A stretch of DNA of 64,000 nt from Curvibacter microcysteis (GTDB lineage: Bacteria; Pseudomonadota; Gammaproteobacteria; Burkholderiales; Burkholderiaceae_C): assembly GCF_028649435.1 (NCBI RefSeq), contig NZ_JAQSIN010000010.1; one strand, 5' to 3'. The notes under the pieces were generated by a model. It was not told the DNA's origin, made no database searches, and saw only the letters and a program-made list of their open reading frames with translations. Each line of letters starts with the position of its first letter. Position 1 is the stretch's first letter. A program made the translations under genes and the position numbers. Positions 7,551 to 16,145 of the stretch are shown one piece after another.

Positions 7551-8519
7551 ATGAGCTCTGAAACCCTCCACGTGGTGCTGCGGCACCGTGAACTGCAAGC
7601 CGGCCAGGTGCTGGTGCTGGAGCTGGCCGACGCGGCTGGCCAGGCCCTGCCACCCTTTGAGGCCGGGGCCCACATCGACCTGCACCTGCCCGGCGGCCTG
7701 TCGCGCCCGTACTCGCTGTGCGGCGACCCGCGCGAGCCCAGCCGCTACCGCCTGGGCGTGCTGCGCGACCCGGCTTCGCGCGGTGGCTCGGTGGCCGTGC
7801 ACGAGCAGCTGAGCGAGGGCCAGGCCCTCACCATCAGCCGCCCGCGCAACCACTTCCCGCTGCAAGCCGGTGCCGCGCACAGCGTGCTGGCCGGGGGCGG
7901 CATCGGCATCACGCCGATGATCGCCATGGCCTGGGCGCTGCACGCCAGCGGCGCCTCGTTCGAGTTGCACTACTGCGCCCGCTCGCGCAGCCAGTGTGCC
8001 TTCCTGGACGAGTTGGCCCGCGCCCCTTGGGCCGAGCGCGTGCAGCTGCACTTTGACGATGCCGAGCCCGCCCAGCGCCTGCAACCGGCCTCGTTGCTGG
8101 CGGCGGCTGTGGCGGGCACCCACCTGTATGTGTGCGGCCCCACCGGCTTCATGGACTGGGTCATGGCCGAGGCGCGCAGCGCGGGTCTCGCCGAGGCGCA
8201 GATCCACCGCGAGTACTTCGGTGCCGCCGTGCCGGCCCACGCCGCGGGCGACGCGCCGTTTGAACTGGTGGCCCAGCGCAGCGGCAAGACCGTCACCGTG
8301 GCGCCGGGCCAGAGCATGGCCGAGGCTTTGCACAGCGTTGGCGTGCGCATCAACCTGTCGTGCGAGCAGGGCGTCTGCGGCACCTGTGCCTGCGATGTGA
8401 TCGAGGGCGAGCCGGACCACCGCGACGCCTACTTCACCGACGAAGAAAAAGCCGCCAACGACCAGGTCCTGGTGTGCTGCTCGCGCGCCCGTTCGGCGCG
8501 CCTGGTGCTGGACCTCTGA
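7551..8519 (+). CDS. iacF: Ferredoxin-NAD(P)H reductase component of the Rieske oxygenase (IacF-like)
   Basis: Phthalate-dioxygenase-reductase type protein of 322 residues. The N-terminal FMN-binding barrel carries RPYSLCGDP, a central NAD(P)H-binding domain follows (LAGGGIGITPMIAMA, LYVCGPTGFMDW), and the C-terminus is a plant-type [2Fe-2S] ferredoxin domain. Its cysteines are Cys271-x4-Cys276-x2-Cys279 and Cys309. It passes electrons from NAD(P)H to IacCD. The ATG at 7551 is preceded by TTTTTGGGAG, an arrangement seen again in front of iacG and the aldolase gene. Nothing is missing from the family plan. Confidence 0.9.
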   Translation: MSSETLHVVLRHRELQAGQVLVLELADAAGQALPPFEAGAHIDLHLPGGLSRPYSLCGDPREPSRYRLGVLRDPASRGGSVAVHEQLSEGQALTISRPRNHFPLQAGAAHSVLAGGGIGITPMIAMAWALHASGASFELHYCARSRSQCAFLDELARAPWAERVQLHFDDAEPAQRLQPASLLAAAVAGTHLYVCGPTGFMDWVMAEARSAGLAEAQIHREYFGAAVPAHAAGDAPFELVAQRSGKTVTVAPGQSMAEALHSVGVRINLSCEQGVCGTCACDVIEGEPDHRDAYFTDEEKAANDQVLVCCSRARSARLVLDL

Positions 8520-8576
8520 GCCCCGGCGCCGCTGCCTTCCCCACCGCCCCCACCCACCTCATTTCTGGAGCCCGCC

Positions 8577-9074
8577 ATGGTGCCTCTTCAACAATTCCGC
8601 GACGGCATGTCCTTGCTGACCGGCGCCGTCACCATCATCACCACCGACGGCCCGGCCGGCCTGGCGGGCTTCACCGCGTCGGCGGTCTGCAGCGTCACCG
8701 ACCAACCGCCCACCTTGTTGGTGTGCATGAACCGCAACTCCTACGCGCACCCGTTTTTCGCCGGCAATGGCGTGCTCTGCGTCAACGTGCTGAGCGCGGC
8801 CCAGCAGCCGCTGTCCGCCGCCTTTGCCGACCGCGCATTGAGCATGCCGCAGCGCTTTGAACGCGCCTACTGGCAGCGCCTGCAAACCGGCTCGCCCGCC
8901 TTCGAGGACGCGCTGGTGAACTTCGACGGTCAGATCGTCGCCACCCACGAGGTGGGCACGCACAGCATTTTTTATGTGGAGCTGCGCGACATCCGCCAGC
9001 GCAGCGACACCGCCCCCGCGCGGGGCCTGGCGTACTTCAACCGCCACTACCACCCGCTGGGTGTGGCGGCCTGA
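8577..9074 (+). CDS. iacG: Flavin reductase (IacG-like)
   Basis: Protein of 165 residues of the flavin-reductase-like, FMN-binding family (HpaC/RutF type). Typical segments are FRDGMSLLTGAVTIITTDGP, GFTASAVCSVTDQPPTLLVC and VLCVNVLSAAQQPL. It should use NAD(P)H to make free reduced flavin for the monooxygenase IacA. The ATG at 8577 has CTGGAG upstream. The next gene begins four bases after its stop, so the operon clearly continues past iacG. It is the last gene with a known iac name. Confidence 0.88.
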   Translation: MVPLQQFRDGMSLLTGAVTIITTDGPAGLAGFTASAVCSVTDQPPTLLVCMNRNSYAHPFFAGNGVLCVNVLSAAQQPLSAAFADRALSMPQRFERAYWQRLQTGSPAFEDALVNFDGQIVATHEVGTHSIFYVELRDIRQRSDTAPARGLAYFNRHYHPLGVAA

Positions 9075-9077
9075 GCC

Positions 9078-10112
9078 ATGAGCCCGCTGCAACCGGCTTC
9101 GGCCACCCCCTTGCCCACCTTCTTTCCCCCCCGGGCCCGCATCACCATCGCGGGCGCCGGCGCCATCGGTTGCACCCTGGCCACGCGCCTGGCCGCCGCC
9201 GGCCACCAGGTCAGTCTGCTGGCGCGTGGCAACACCTTGCGTGCGGTGCGCGAGCAGGGCCTGCGGCTGGACGACTTGAGCGGCAGCACCTGCGCCACCG
9301 TGCAGGCCGATGCCGCCCCGGTGTTTGGCGTGCAGGACCTGCTGTTCCTGTGCAGCAAGTCGCAGGACCTGCCGGACCTGGCCGCCAGCGTGGGCCCCTT
9401 GATCGGCCCGAACACGGTGATCGTGCCCACGCCCAATGGCGTGCCGTTCTGGTACTTCCACCACGCGGGTGGCCGCTTTGACGGCCAGAGCGTGCGCGCG
9501 GTCGACCCACACGGCGTGCTGCCGCGCCTGCTGCCCTTGGACCAGGTGATCGGCGCGGTGGTCTTCATCACCGCCGAGCTCAGCGCGCCCGCCCAGGTGC
9601 TGTCACGCACCCCGCACCTGATGATGCTGGGCGAGCCCTCGGGCGCCATGAGCCCGCGCCTGCGTGGCTTGTGCGAGCTGCTCTCGGGCGCTGGCATCGA
9701 GGCGCGCGCGCTGGAGCGCATCCGCGACAAGCTGTGGACCAAGGTCATGGCCAACCTCACCTCCAACCCGCTGTCGGTGGTCACCGGCGCCACGCTGGAG
9801 GAGATCTACACCCAACCCGCGCTGCTGGCCACCGTGCGCCAGGTGATGCACGAGGTCATGCTGACCGCCTGCGCCTACGGCGCTCGCCTGGACTTTGACC
9901 CGCTGGAATTCCTGCGCCTGGGCGCGGGCATGGGCGCGGTGCGCACCTCCATGCTGCAGGACTACGAGCGTGGCCGCCCGCTGGAGCTGGCCGCCATCGG
10001 CGAGGCCGTGATCGAACTTGCCGAGCGCTACGAACTGCCCACCCCCGCCACGCGCTCCCTGCTGGCCCTGGCGCGCTGGCGCGGTGCCGAGCGCAGCCGC
10101 CTGGCGGCTTGA
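9078..10112 (+). CDS. 2-dehydropantoate 2-reductase-like dehydrogenase, appended to the iac operon
   Basis: Protein of 344 residues of the ketopantoate reductase (ApbA/PanE) family. It has an N-terminal Rossmann domain with GAGAIGCTLATRLAAAGH, a loop with CSKSQDLPDL, and a helical C-terminal domain with DKLWTKVMANLTSNPLSVVTG. The Lys and Asn of that motif match the catalytic pair of the family. It is longer than true PanE (about 300 residues) and sits four bases after iacG. A role in reducing a 2-oxo acid or oxidising a 2-hydroxy acid released from the IAA side chain is therefore plausible. Pantothenate biosynthesis is less likely since no pan genes are near. The substrate is unknown. Confidence 0.8.
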   Translation: MSPLQPASATPLPTFFPPRARITIAGAGAIGCTLATRLAAAGHQVSLLARGNTLRAVREQGLRLDDLSGSTCATVQADAAPVFGVQDLLFLCSKSQDLPDLAASVGPLIGPNTVIVPTPNGVPFWYFHHAGGRFDGQSVRAVDPHGVLPRLLPLDQVIGAVVFITAELSAPAQVLSRTPHLMMLGEPSGAMSPRLRGLCELLSGAGIEARALERIRDKLWTKVMANLTSNPLSVVTGATLEEIYTQPALLATVRQVMHEVMLTACAYGARLDFDPLEFLRLGAGMGAVRTSMLQDYERGRPLELAAIGEAVIELAERYELPTPATRSLLALARWRGAERSRLAA

Positions 10113-10160
10113 GCCCGCCTTCATTTCCGATCAATCCGCCCCCTCATTTTTGGAGCTTCC

Positions 10161-10931
10161 ATGGACCTGACCCCGACCCCGCAGCAACTCCAGCCCGCCC
10201 ATTGCAGCGACAGCGAATGGGCACTGCGCTGCCAGCTCGCCGACGCCTACCACCTGGTGGACTACTTCGGCTGGACCGAGACCATCTTCAATCACATCTC
10301 GGCGCGCATCCCCGGCAGCGACGATTACCTGGTCAACCCCTTCGGCCTCAACTACGACGAGGTCACGCCCGCCAACCTGCTCAAGGTGGACCTGGCGGGC
10401 CACAAGGTCGAGCCCTCGGTCTACGACGCCAACCCCGCCGGCTTTGCCCTGCACAGCGCCATCCACGGCGCGCGCGAGGACGTGCACTGCGTCATGCACA
10501 CCCACACCACCGAGGTCTCGGCCATCGCCCTGAAGCGCGCGGGCTTCGGCCACGACGACTTCTACGGTGCCCAGCTCACGGGCCGCGTCGGCTACCACGC
10601 CTTCGAGGGCATCACCCTGTTCGCCGACGAGAAGTCGCGCATGTTGAGCAGCCTGGGCGACAAGCACATCCTGGTGCTGCGCAACCACGGCGTGGCCGTG
10701 TGCGAGCTCGACATTGCCCGCACCTTCTTCCTGCTTTGGACCGTGCAGCGCGCGGCGGAGATCCAGTGCGCGGCCGGGGCCCTGGCGGGCGACAACGTGG
10801 CCTTGCCTGGCGCGGTCAGCCAGCGCTGCGCCGACCTGACGGCGCAGCTGATCCGCGAAGACGGTTTCGCCGAGAAGTTCTTTGACGCGATGGTGCGTCA
10901 GATGCGCTCGCGCCAGGCGCGGCGCGGCTGA
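10161..10931 (+). CDS. Class II aldolase/adducin family protein, appended to the iac operon
   Basis: Protein of 256 residues with one class II aldolase/adducin head domain. The zinc-binding histidines are visible: His-x-His in VMHTHTTEVSAIALKRAG and the later His in LVLRNHGVAVCELDIA. Members split or decarboxylate hydroxy acids; others are structural. The ATG at 10161 follows TTTTTGGAGC. It is 48 bases after the dehydrogenase gene and in the same direction, so probably co-transcribed with iac. I infer, without proof, that it works with the dehydrogenase on the four-carbon remainder of IAA left after catechol is released. Confidence 0.8.
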   Translation: MDLTPTPQQLQPAHCSDSEWALRCQLADAYHLVDYFGWTETIFNHISARIPGSDDYLVNPFGLNYDEVTPANLLKVDLAGHKVEPSVYDANPAGFALHSAIHGAREDVHCVMHTHTTEVSAIALKRAGFGHDDFYGAQLTGRVGYHAFEGITLFADEKSRMLSSLGDKHILVLRNHGVAVCELDIARTFFLLWTVQRAAEIQCAAGALAGDNVALPGAVSQRCADLTAQLIREDGFAEKFFDAMVRQMRSRQARRG

Positions 10932-10998
10932 GCACCAGGCCAAGCCCGGTCTTGAGATGACGGCGTTCAGGGGGCCGTGGGCGCCCTGGCGCTGAGGC

Positions 10999-12018
10999 TC
11001 AGGCGGGCACCACCTCAGCCCGGCGCAGGGCCGCGGCGGCCACGTCCAGCGAGCGCAGGCGCAGGTCGGCGTCATACACATCGCTGACCAGCATGAACTC
11101 ATCCGCCTCGGTCAGCTCGGCCAGGCGGCTCAGGCCGGCGTGCACCGTGTCCGGGCCGCCCACCACGGCCGCGGCCAGGAAGTCGTCAATCGCGGCCCGC
11201 TCCTGCGGGTGCAACTGGGCGCGGTAGTTCGCCACCGGGGGCTGCAGGCGGCGCCGGTCGCCCGTCAGGATGCCCAGCACGCGCTGGTAGGTGCTGCTGG
11301 CCAGGAACTCGGCCTCTTCGTCGGTCGGCGCGCCAATCAAGGGCACGCCCACCACCACATAAGGCTTGGCCAGCGTGGGCGAGGGCTTGAACAAGCGCCG
11401 GTACAGGCCAATGGCCTGCAGCAGCTGGCGCGGCGCAAAGTGCGAGGCAAAGGCATAGGGCAGGCCGCGCTCGGCTGCCAGCTGGGCCGAGAACAGGCTG
11501 GAGCCCAGCAACCAGATCGGCACGTTGGTGCCCGCACCCGGCATGGCGATCAGGCGCTGGCCTGGCTGGGCGGGGCCCAGCAGGCGCTGCAGCTCGGCCA
11601 CGTCGCGCGGAAAGTCTTCTTCGGTCTCCACCCGGTCGCGGCGCAGGGCGCGCATGGTCGGCCCGTTGGTGCCCGGCGCGCGGCCCAGGCCCAGGTCGAT
11701 GCGCCCGGGGTACAACTCGGCCAGGGTGCCAAAGGCTTCGGCCACCACCAGGGGCGCGTGGTTGGGCAGCATCACCCCGCCCGAGCCGACGCGGATGCGC
11801 TGCGTGCCGCCCGCGATGTGGCCCACCAGCACAGCGGTGGCCGAGCTGGCGATGCCATTCATGTTGTGGTGTTCCGCCAGCCAGTAGCGTTTGAAGCCCA
11901 GGCTTTCGGCGTGCTGCGCAGTGCGCAGTGCCAGGGCCAGCGCGCCGGCCACGGTGCCGCCTTCGCGCACCGCCACCAGGTCGAGCATGGACAGGGCAAT
12001 GTCTTGGAGTGCTTTCAT
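10999..12018 (-). CDS. LLM-class (luciferase-like) flavin-dependent oxidoreductase
   Basis: Luciferase-like monooxygenase family protein of 339 residues, MsnO8-type subgroup. It begins MKALQDIALSMLDL and carries KRYWLAEHHNMNGIASSATA, the family motif GSGGVMLPNHAPLVVAEAFG and DLGLGRAPGTNG. These enzymes use F420 or reduced FMN, and in betaproteobacteria FMN is expected. Longer in-frame starts upstream only add a basic, unlike-family stretch, so the ATG at 12018 is chosen. It converges with the end of the extended iac operon, with a 67 base gap. Substrate unknown. Confidence 0.85.
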   Translation of the reverse strand: MKALQDIALSMLDLVAVREGGTVAGALALALRTAQHAESLGFKRYWLAEHHNMNGIASSATAVLVGHIAGGTQRIRVGSGGVMLPNHAPLVVAEAFGTLAELYPGRIDLGLGRAPGTNGPTMRALRRDRVETEEDFPRDVAELQRLLGPAQPGQRLIAMPGAGTNVPIWLLGSSLFSAQLAAERGLPYAFASHFAPRQLLQAIGLYRRLFKPSPTLAKPYVVVGVPLIGAPTDEEAEFLASSTYQRVLGILTGDRRRLQPPVANYRAQLHPQERAAIDDFLAAAVVGGPDTVHAGLSRLAELTEADEFMLVSDVYDADLRLRSLDVAAAALRRAEVVPA

Positions 12019-12200
12019 GCGGCCCATTGTGCGACGCACGGCGCGCGCCCGCTGGCGCGGTGGCACAAAACCGGGTCGGGACCGGGTGGTTTTGGGTTTT
12101 GCCTGGTGATTTGTTCGGCTGAATGTCAAAAATACAAACAGTTATTCGGATTCATCCCTCGGAAGATAGCGGCATTGTCTGAATTTCTGGAAGCCTCGCC

Positions 12201-15200
12201 ATGTCTGCCTTGCCCCCCACCGACCTGCCTTTTGCGCGTTTCACCCCCGGCCTGAACCCGGCTACCCCGCTGCGCGCGGCCATCACGTCGGCCTGGCGCC
12301 GGCCCGAGCCTGAGGCCCTGGCCGACCTGCTGCCGCAGGCGCGCTTGCCCCAGCCCTTGGCCCAAGCCACCCAGCAACTGGCCCAGCACCTGGCGCAGCA
12401 GCTGCGCGAGCGCAAGCGGGCGGGTGGGCGCGCCGGCATCGTGCAAGGGCTGTTGCAGGAATACGCCCTGTCCTCGCAAGAAGGCGTGGCCCTGATGTGC
12501 CTGGCCGAGGCCTTGCTGCGCATCCCTGACGCGGCCACGCGCGACGCCCTGATCCGCGACAAGATCGCCAACGGCCAGTGGGCCACCCACCTGGGCAAGA
12601 GCCCCTCGCTGTTCGTCAACGCCGCCACCTGGGGCCTGTTGCTGACGGGCAAGCTGGTCGCCACGCACAGCGAAAGCGGCCTGGGCTCGGCCCTGGGGCG
12701 CCTGACCGCGAAGGGCGGCGAGCCGCTGATCCGCAAGGGCGTGGACATGGCCATGCGCATGATGGGCGAGCAGTTCGTCACCGGCGAAACCATTGGCCAG
12801 GCCCTGCTCAACGCGCGCCCGCTGGAGGCTCAGGGCTTTCGCTATTCCTATGACATGCTGGGCGAGGCGGCGCTCACCACGCACGACGCGCAGCGCTACC
12901 TGCGCGACTACGAGCAGGCCATCGACGCCATCGGCCAGGCCTCGGCCGGGCGTGGCATCTACGAGGGGCCGGGCATCTCCATCAAGCTCTCGGCCCTGCA
13001 CCCGCGCTACCAGCGCGCCCAGGCCGCGCGGGTGATGGGCGAGCTGTACCCGCTGCTGCTGCGCCTGGCCTTGCAGGCGCGCCGCCACGACATCGGCCTG
13101 AACATCGACGCCGAAGAAGCCGACCGCCTGGAGCTGTCCTTGGACTTGCTCGAAAAGCTCTGCTTCGAGCCCGCCCTGGCCGGCTGGAACGGCATTGGCT
13201 TCGTCATCCAGGCCTACCAGAAGCGCTGCCCCTTTGTGATTGACCAGGTGCTGGACCTGGCGCGCCGCAGCGGCCACCGCCTGATGGTGCGCCTGGTCAA
13301 GGGCGCCTACTGGGACAGCGAGATCAAGCGCGCTCAGACCGACGGCCTGGACGGCTACCCGGTCTACACCCGCAAGGCCTACACCGACGTGTCCTACCTG
13401 GCCTGCGCGCGCAAGCTGCTGGCCGCGCCGGAGGCGGTCTACCCGCAGTTCGCCACCCACAACGCCCACACCCTGGCCGCCATCTACCAGATGGCCAACC
13501 CGGACACGTACCACAGCGCTCAGTACGAATTCCAGTGCCTGCACGGCATGGGCGAGCCCCTGTACGAGCAGGTGGTGGGCTCGGTGGCCGCCGGCAAGCT
13601 GGGCCGCCCCTGCCGCATCTACGCCCCGGTGGGCACGCACGAAACCCTGCTCGCCTACCTGGTGCGCCGGCTGCTCGAAAACGGCGCCAACACCTCGTTT
13701 GTGAACCGCATCGCCGACCCCAGCCTGGCCCTGGAAGACCTGGTGCAAGACCCGGTCGAAGCGGTCGAGCAGATGGCCGAGCGCGAAGGCACGCTGGGCC
13801 TGCCGCACCCGGCCATCCCCTTGCCGCGCGAGCTGTACGGCACGGCGCGCCTGAACTCGCGCGGCCTGGACCTGGCCAACGACCAGCACCTGCAGGCCTT
13901 GCTGCAGCAGCTGCAGCAAAGCGCCAAGCAGCCCTGGCAGGCCGGCCCCCTGTTGGCGCAGGACGCCGCTCCTGGCTTGGCCCGCCCGCTCAGCAACCCG
14001 GCCGATGTGCGCGACCTGGTGGGCCTGGTGCAGGACGCCAGCGCCGCCGACGTGTCCCAGGCCGTGGCCGCCGCCAGCGCGCAGGCGGCGGCCTGGGCCG
14101 CGACCCCACCTGCCGATCGGGCCACCGTGCTGGAGCGCGCCGCCGACCTGATGGAAGACGCGCTGCAAGCCTTGATGGGCCTGCTCATCCGCGAGGCCGG
14201 CAAGACCTGCGCCAATGCCATCGCCGAGGTGCGTGAGGCGGTGGACTTCCTGCGCTTTTACGCCGCCCAGGCGCGGCGCGATTTCAGCCAGCCCGGCCAC
14301 AGCGCCCTGGGCCCGGTGGTCTGCATCAGCCCGTGGAACTTCCCGCTGGCGATCTTCGCCGGCCAGGTGGCTGCCGCCCTGGCCGCGGGCAACCCCGTGT
14401 TGGCCAAGCCCGCCGAGCAAACCCCGCTGGTCGCGGCCGAGGCCGTGCGCCTGCTGTGGCAGGCCGGCGTGCCGCGCGCGGCGGTGCAGCTCCTGCCCGG
14501 CCCCGGTGAGACCGTGGGCGCCCAGCTGGTGGCCGACGAACGCGTGCAAGCGGTCATGTTCACCGGCTCCACCGAGGTGGCGCGCCTGCTGCAAAAGAAC
14601 CTGGCTGGCCGCCTGGGCGCCAGTGGCCAGCCCGTGCCCCTGATCGCCGAGACCGGTGGGCAAAACGCCATGATCGTGGACTCCTCGGCCCTGGTCGAGC
14701 AGGTGGTCAGCGACGTGGTGGCCTCGGCCTTTGACAGCGCGGGCCAGCGTTGCTCAGCCCTGCGCGTGCTGTGCGTGCAAGAAGAAGCCGCCGAGCGCGT
14801 GATCGAGATGCTGCAAGGCGCCATGGCCGAGTTGCGCCTGGGCCGCCCCGACGAGCTGGCGGTGGACGTGGGCCCGGTGATCGACGCCGAAGCCCAGTCC
14901 AACATCCAGCGCCACATCGACACCCTGCGCCAGCGCGGCCGGCGCGTCTACCAGCAAGCCGGCGTGGGCCCGGCCCAGGCGACCCAGCAAGGCACTTTCG
15001 TGGCGCCGACGCTGATCGAGCTGGACAGCCTGGCCGAGCTGGAGCGCGAGGTCTTCGGCCCCGTACTGCACCTGGTGCGCTACCGCCGCCAGGACCTGCC
15101 GGCCCTGCTCGACCAGATCAACGCCACCGGCTACGGCCTGACCCTGGGCCTGCACACCCGCATCGACGAGACCATCGCCCGCGTGGTGGGCCACGCCCAC

Positions 15201-15953
15201 GCCGGCAATGTGTACGTGAACCGCAACATGGTCGGCGCCGTGGTCGGCGTGCAGCCCTTTGGCGGCGAAGGCCTGTCGGGCACCGGCCCCAAGGCCGGCG
15301 GCCCGCTGTACCTCTACCGCCTGCTCGCCAGCCGCCCTGACGACGGCCCGGCCCGCACCTTTGTCCAGGAGGGCGAAGCTGGCGCCGGCGCCAGCCCGGT
15401 CGGCCCGGGCAGCCCGCTGGCCGCCTTGCAGCAGTGGGCCACAGACCAGGGCCACGGTGCCTTGGCCCAGGCCTGCAGCCGGCTGGGCGCGCTGTCGCAC
15501 AGCGGTTGCTCGCGCGTGCTGCGCGGTCCCACGGGCGAGCGCAACCTCTACACCTGGCTGCCGCGCGAAGCCGTGCTCTGCCTGGCCGACGCCGACGCCG
15601 ACCGCCTGCTGCAACTGGCCGCCGTGCTGGCCGTGGGCAGCCAGGCCGTCTGGCCGGTGGCCGCCGAGGCCCAGCGCGGGGGCCTGCCCGAAGCGGTGCA
15701 AGCCTGCATCACCTTGTGCACCGACTGGACCCAGGCGCAACTGGCGTTTGACGCCGTCCTGCACCACGGTGATCCGGCGGCCTTGCGGGCGGTCTGCGCC
15801 CGCCTGGCGGCCCGCCCTGGCCCCATCGTGGGCGTGACCGCGCTGCGCCCCGGTGACGCCCGGGTGCCGCTGGAGCGCCTGCTGATCGAGCGCGCCCTGA
15901 GCGTCAACACCGCCGCGGCCGGCGGCAACGCCAGCCTGATGACCATCGGCTGA
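12201..15953 (+). CDS. putA: Bifunctional proline dehydrogenase / glutamate-semialdehyde dehydrogenase PutA, without ribbon-helix-helix domain
   Basis: Oxidises proline to glutamate in two steps (FAD enzyme at the membrane, then NAD enzyme). The protein has 1250 residues. The proline dehydrogenase barrel lies at about 150-480, with RLVKGAYWDSEIKRAQ and the FAD-contacting LVRRLLENGANTSFVNRI. The aldehyde dehydrogenase domain lies at about 560-1040, with VMFTGSTEVARLLQK, ETGGQNAMIV and catalytic Cys851 in SAGQRCSALR. A C-terminal domain completes it. The N-terminus starts directly at the segment corresponding to about residue 80 of the E. coli protein, so the DNA-binding domain that makes E. 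coli PutA its own repressor is absent. Regulation must therefore come from elsewhere. Confidence 0.97.
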   Translation: MSALPPTDLPFARFTPGLNPATPLRAAITSAWRRPEPEALADLLPQARLPQPLAQATQQLAQHLAQQLRERKRAGGRAGIVQGLLQEYALSSQEGVALMCLAEALLRIPDAATRDALIRDKIANGQWATHLGKSPSLFVNAATWGLLLTGKLVATHSESGLGSALGRLTAKGGEPLIRKGVDMAMRMMGEQFVTGETIGQALLNARPLEAQGFRYSYDMLGEAALTTHDAQRYLRDYEQAIDAIGQASAGRGIYEGPGISIKLSALHPRYQRAQAARVMGELYPLLLRLALQARRHDIGLNIDAEEADRLELSLDLLEKLCFEPALAGWNGIGFVIQAYQKRCPFVIDQVLDLARRSGHRLMVRLVKGAYWDSEIKRAQTDGLDGYPVYTRKAYTDVSYLACARKLLAAPEAVYPQFATHNAHTLAAIYQMANPDTYHSAQYEFQCLHGMGEPLYEQVVGSVAAGKLGRPCRIYAPVGTHETLLAYLVRRLLENGANTSFVNRIADPSLALEDLVQDPVEAVEQMAEREGTLGLPHPAIPLPRELYGTARLNSRGLDLANDQHLQALLQQLQQSAKQPWQAGPLLAQDAAPGLARPLSNPADVRDLVGLVQDASAADVSQAVAAASAQAAAWAATPPADRATVLERAADLMEDALQALMGLLIREAGKTCANAIAEVREAVDFLRFYAAQARRDFSQPGHSALGPVVCISPWNFPLAIFAGQVAAALAAGNPVLAKPAEQTPLVAAEAVRLLWQAGVPRAAVQLLPGPGETVGAQLVADERVQAVMFTGSTEVARLLQKNLAGRLGASGQPVPLIAETGGQNAMIVDSSALVEQVVSDVVASAFDSAGQRCSALRVLCVQEEAAERVIEMLQGAMAELRLGRPDELAVDVGPVIDAEAQSNIQRHIDTLRQRGRRVYQQAGVGPAQATQQGTFVAPTLIELDSLAELEREVFGPVLHLVRYRRQDLPALLDQINATGYGLTLGLHTRIDETIARVVGHAHAGNVYVNRNMVGAVVGVQPFGGEGLSGTGPKAGGPLYLYRLLASRPDDGPARTFVQEGEAGAGASPVGPGSPLAALQQWATDQGHGALAQACSRLGALSHSGCSRVLRGPTGERNLYTWLPREAVLCLADADADRLLQLAAVLAVGSQAVWPVAAEAQRGGLPEAVQACITLCTDWTQAQLAFDAVLHHGDPAALRAVCARLAARPGPIVGVTALRPGDARVPLERLLIERALSVNTAAAGGNASLMTIG

Positions 15954-15991
15954 GCGCCCTGAACTGCGGGGCCCCAGCGGGCCCCTGAGCT

Positions 15992-16024
15992 GCCAAACGC
16001 CCCCTCGTGGGGCGTTTGGCTTTG
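15992..16024 (+). terminator. Hairpin terminator after putA
   Basis: GCCAAACGCCCC (15992-16003) and GGGGCGTTTGGC (16009-16020) form a perfect 12-pair stem with a five-base loop, followed by TTTG. The T-run is short, but the stem is very strong and lies 39 bases past the putA stop. Confidence 0.75.
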
Positions 16025-16099
16025 GGCGCTGGCGTATCGCACTCGGGCCCCCTGCGGCACCGCCGGCGGCGGCCCCAGGCAAACCCTGGCACAGCAGGC

Positions 16100-16117
16100 C
16101 TGTAAATTGCTTTACAG
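16100..16117. promoter_or_regulatory. Candidate RpiR-type operator
   Basis: CTGTAAA-TTGC-TTTACAG is a perfect 7-base inverted repeat 28 bases before the regulator start. It resembles sites bound by the RpiR-family regulator HexR (TGTA...TACA), so it may be the autoregulatory site of the next gene. The assignment is inference. Confidence 0.5.
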
Positions 16118-16145
16118 TCGCGCACTTCTCTGAAAAGATCCTTTC

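Noticed and set aside
12126..14663. Long minus-strand open frame of 845 codons across putA
   Set aside because: It is antisense to an intact, strongly conserved PutA. Composition (Gly/Gln/His/Ala-rich) is that of a reading-frame shadow in high-GC DNA.
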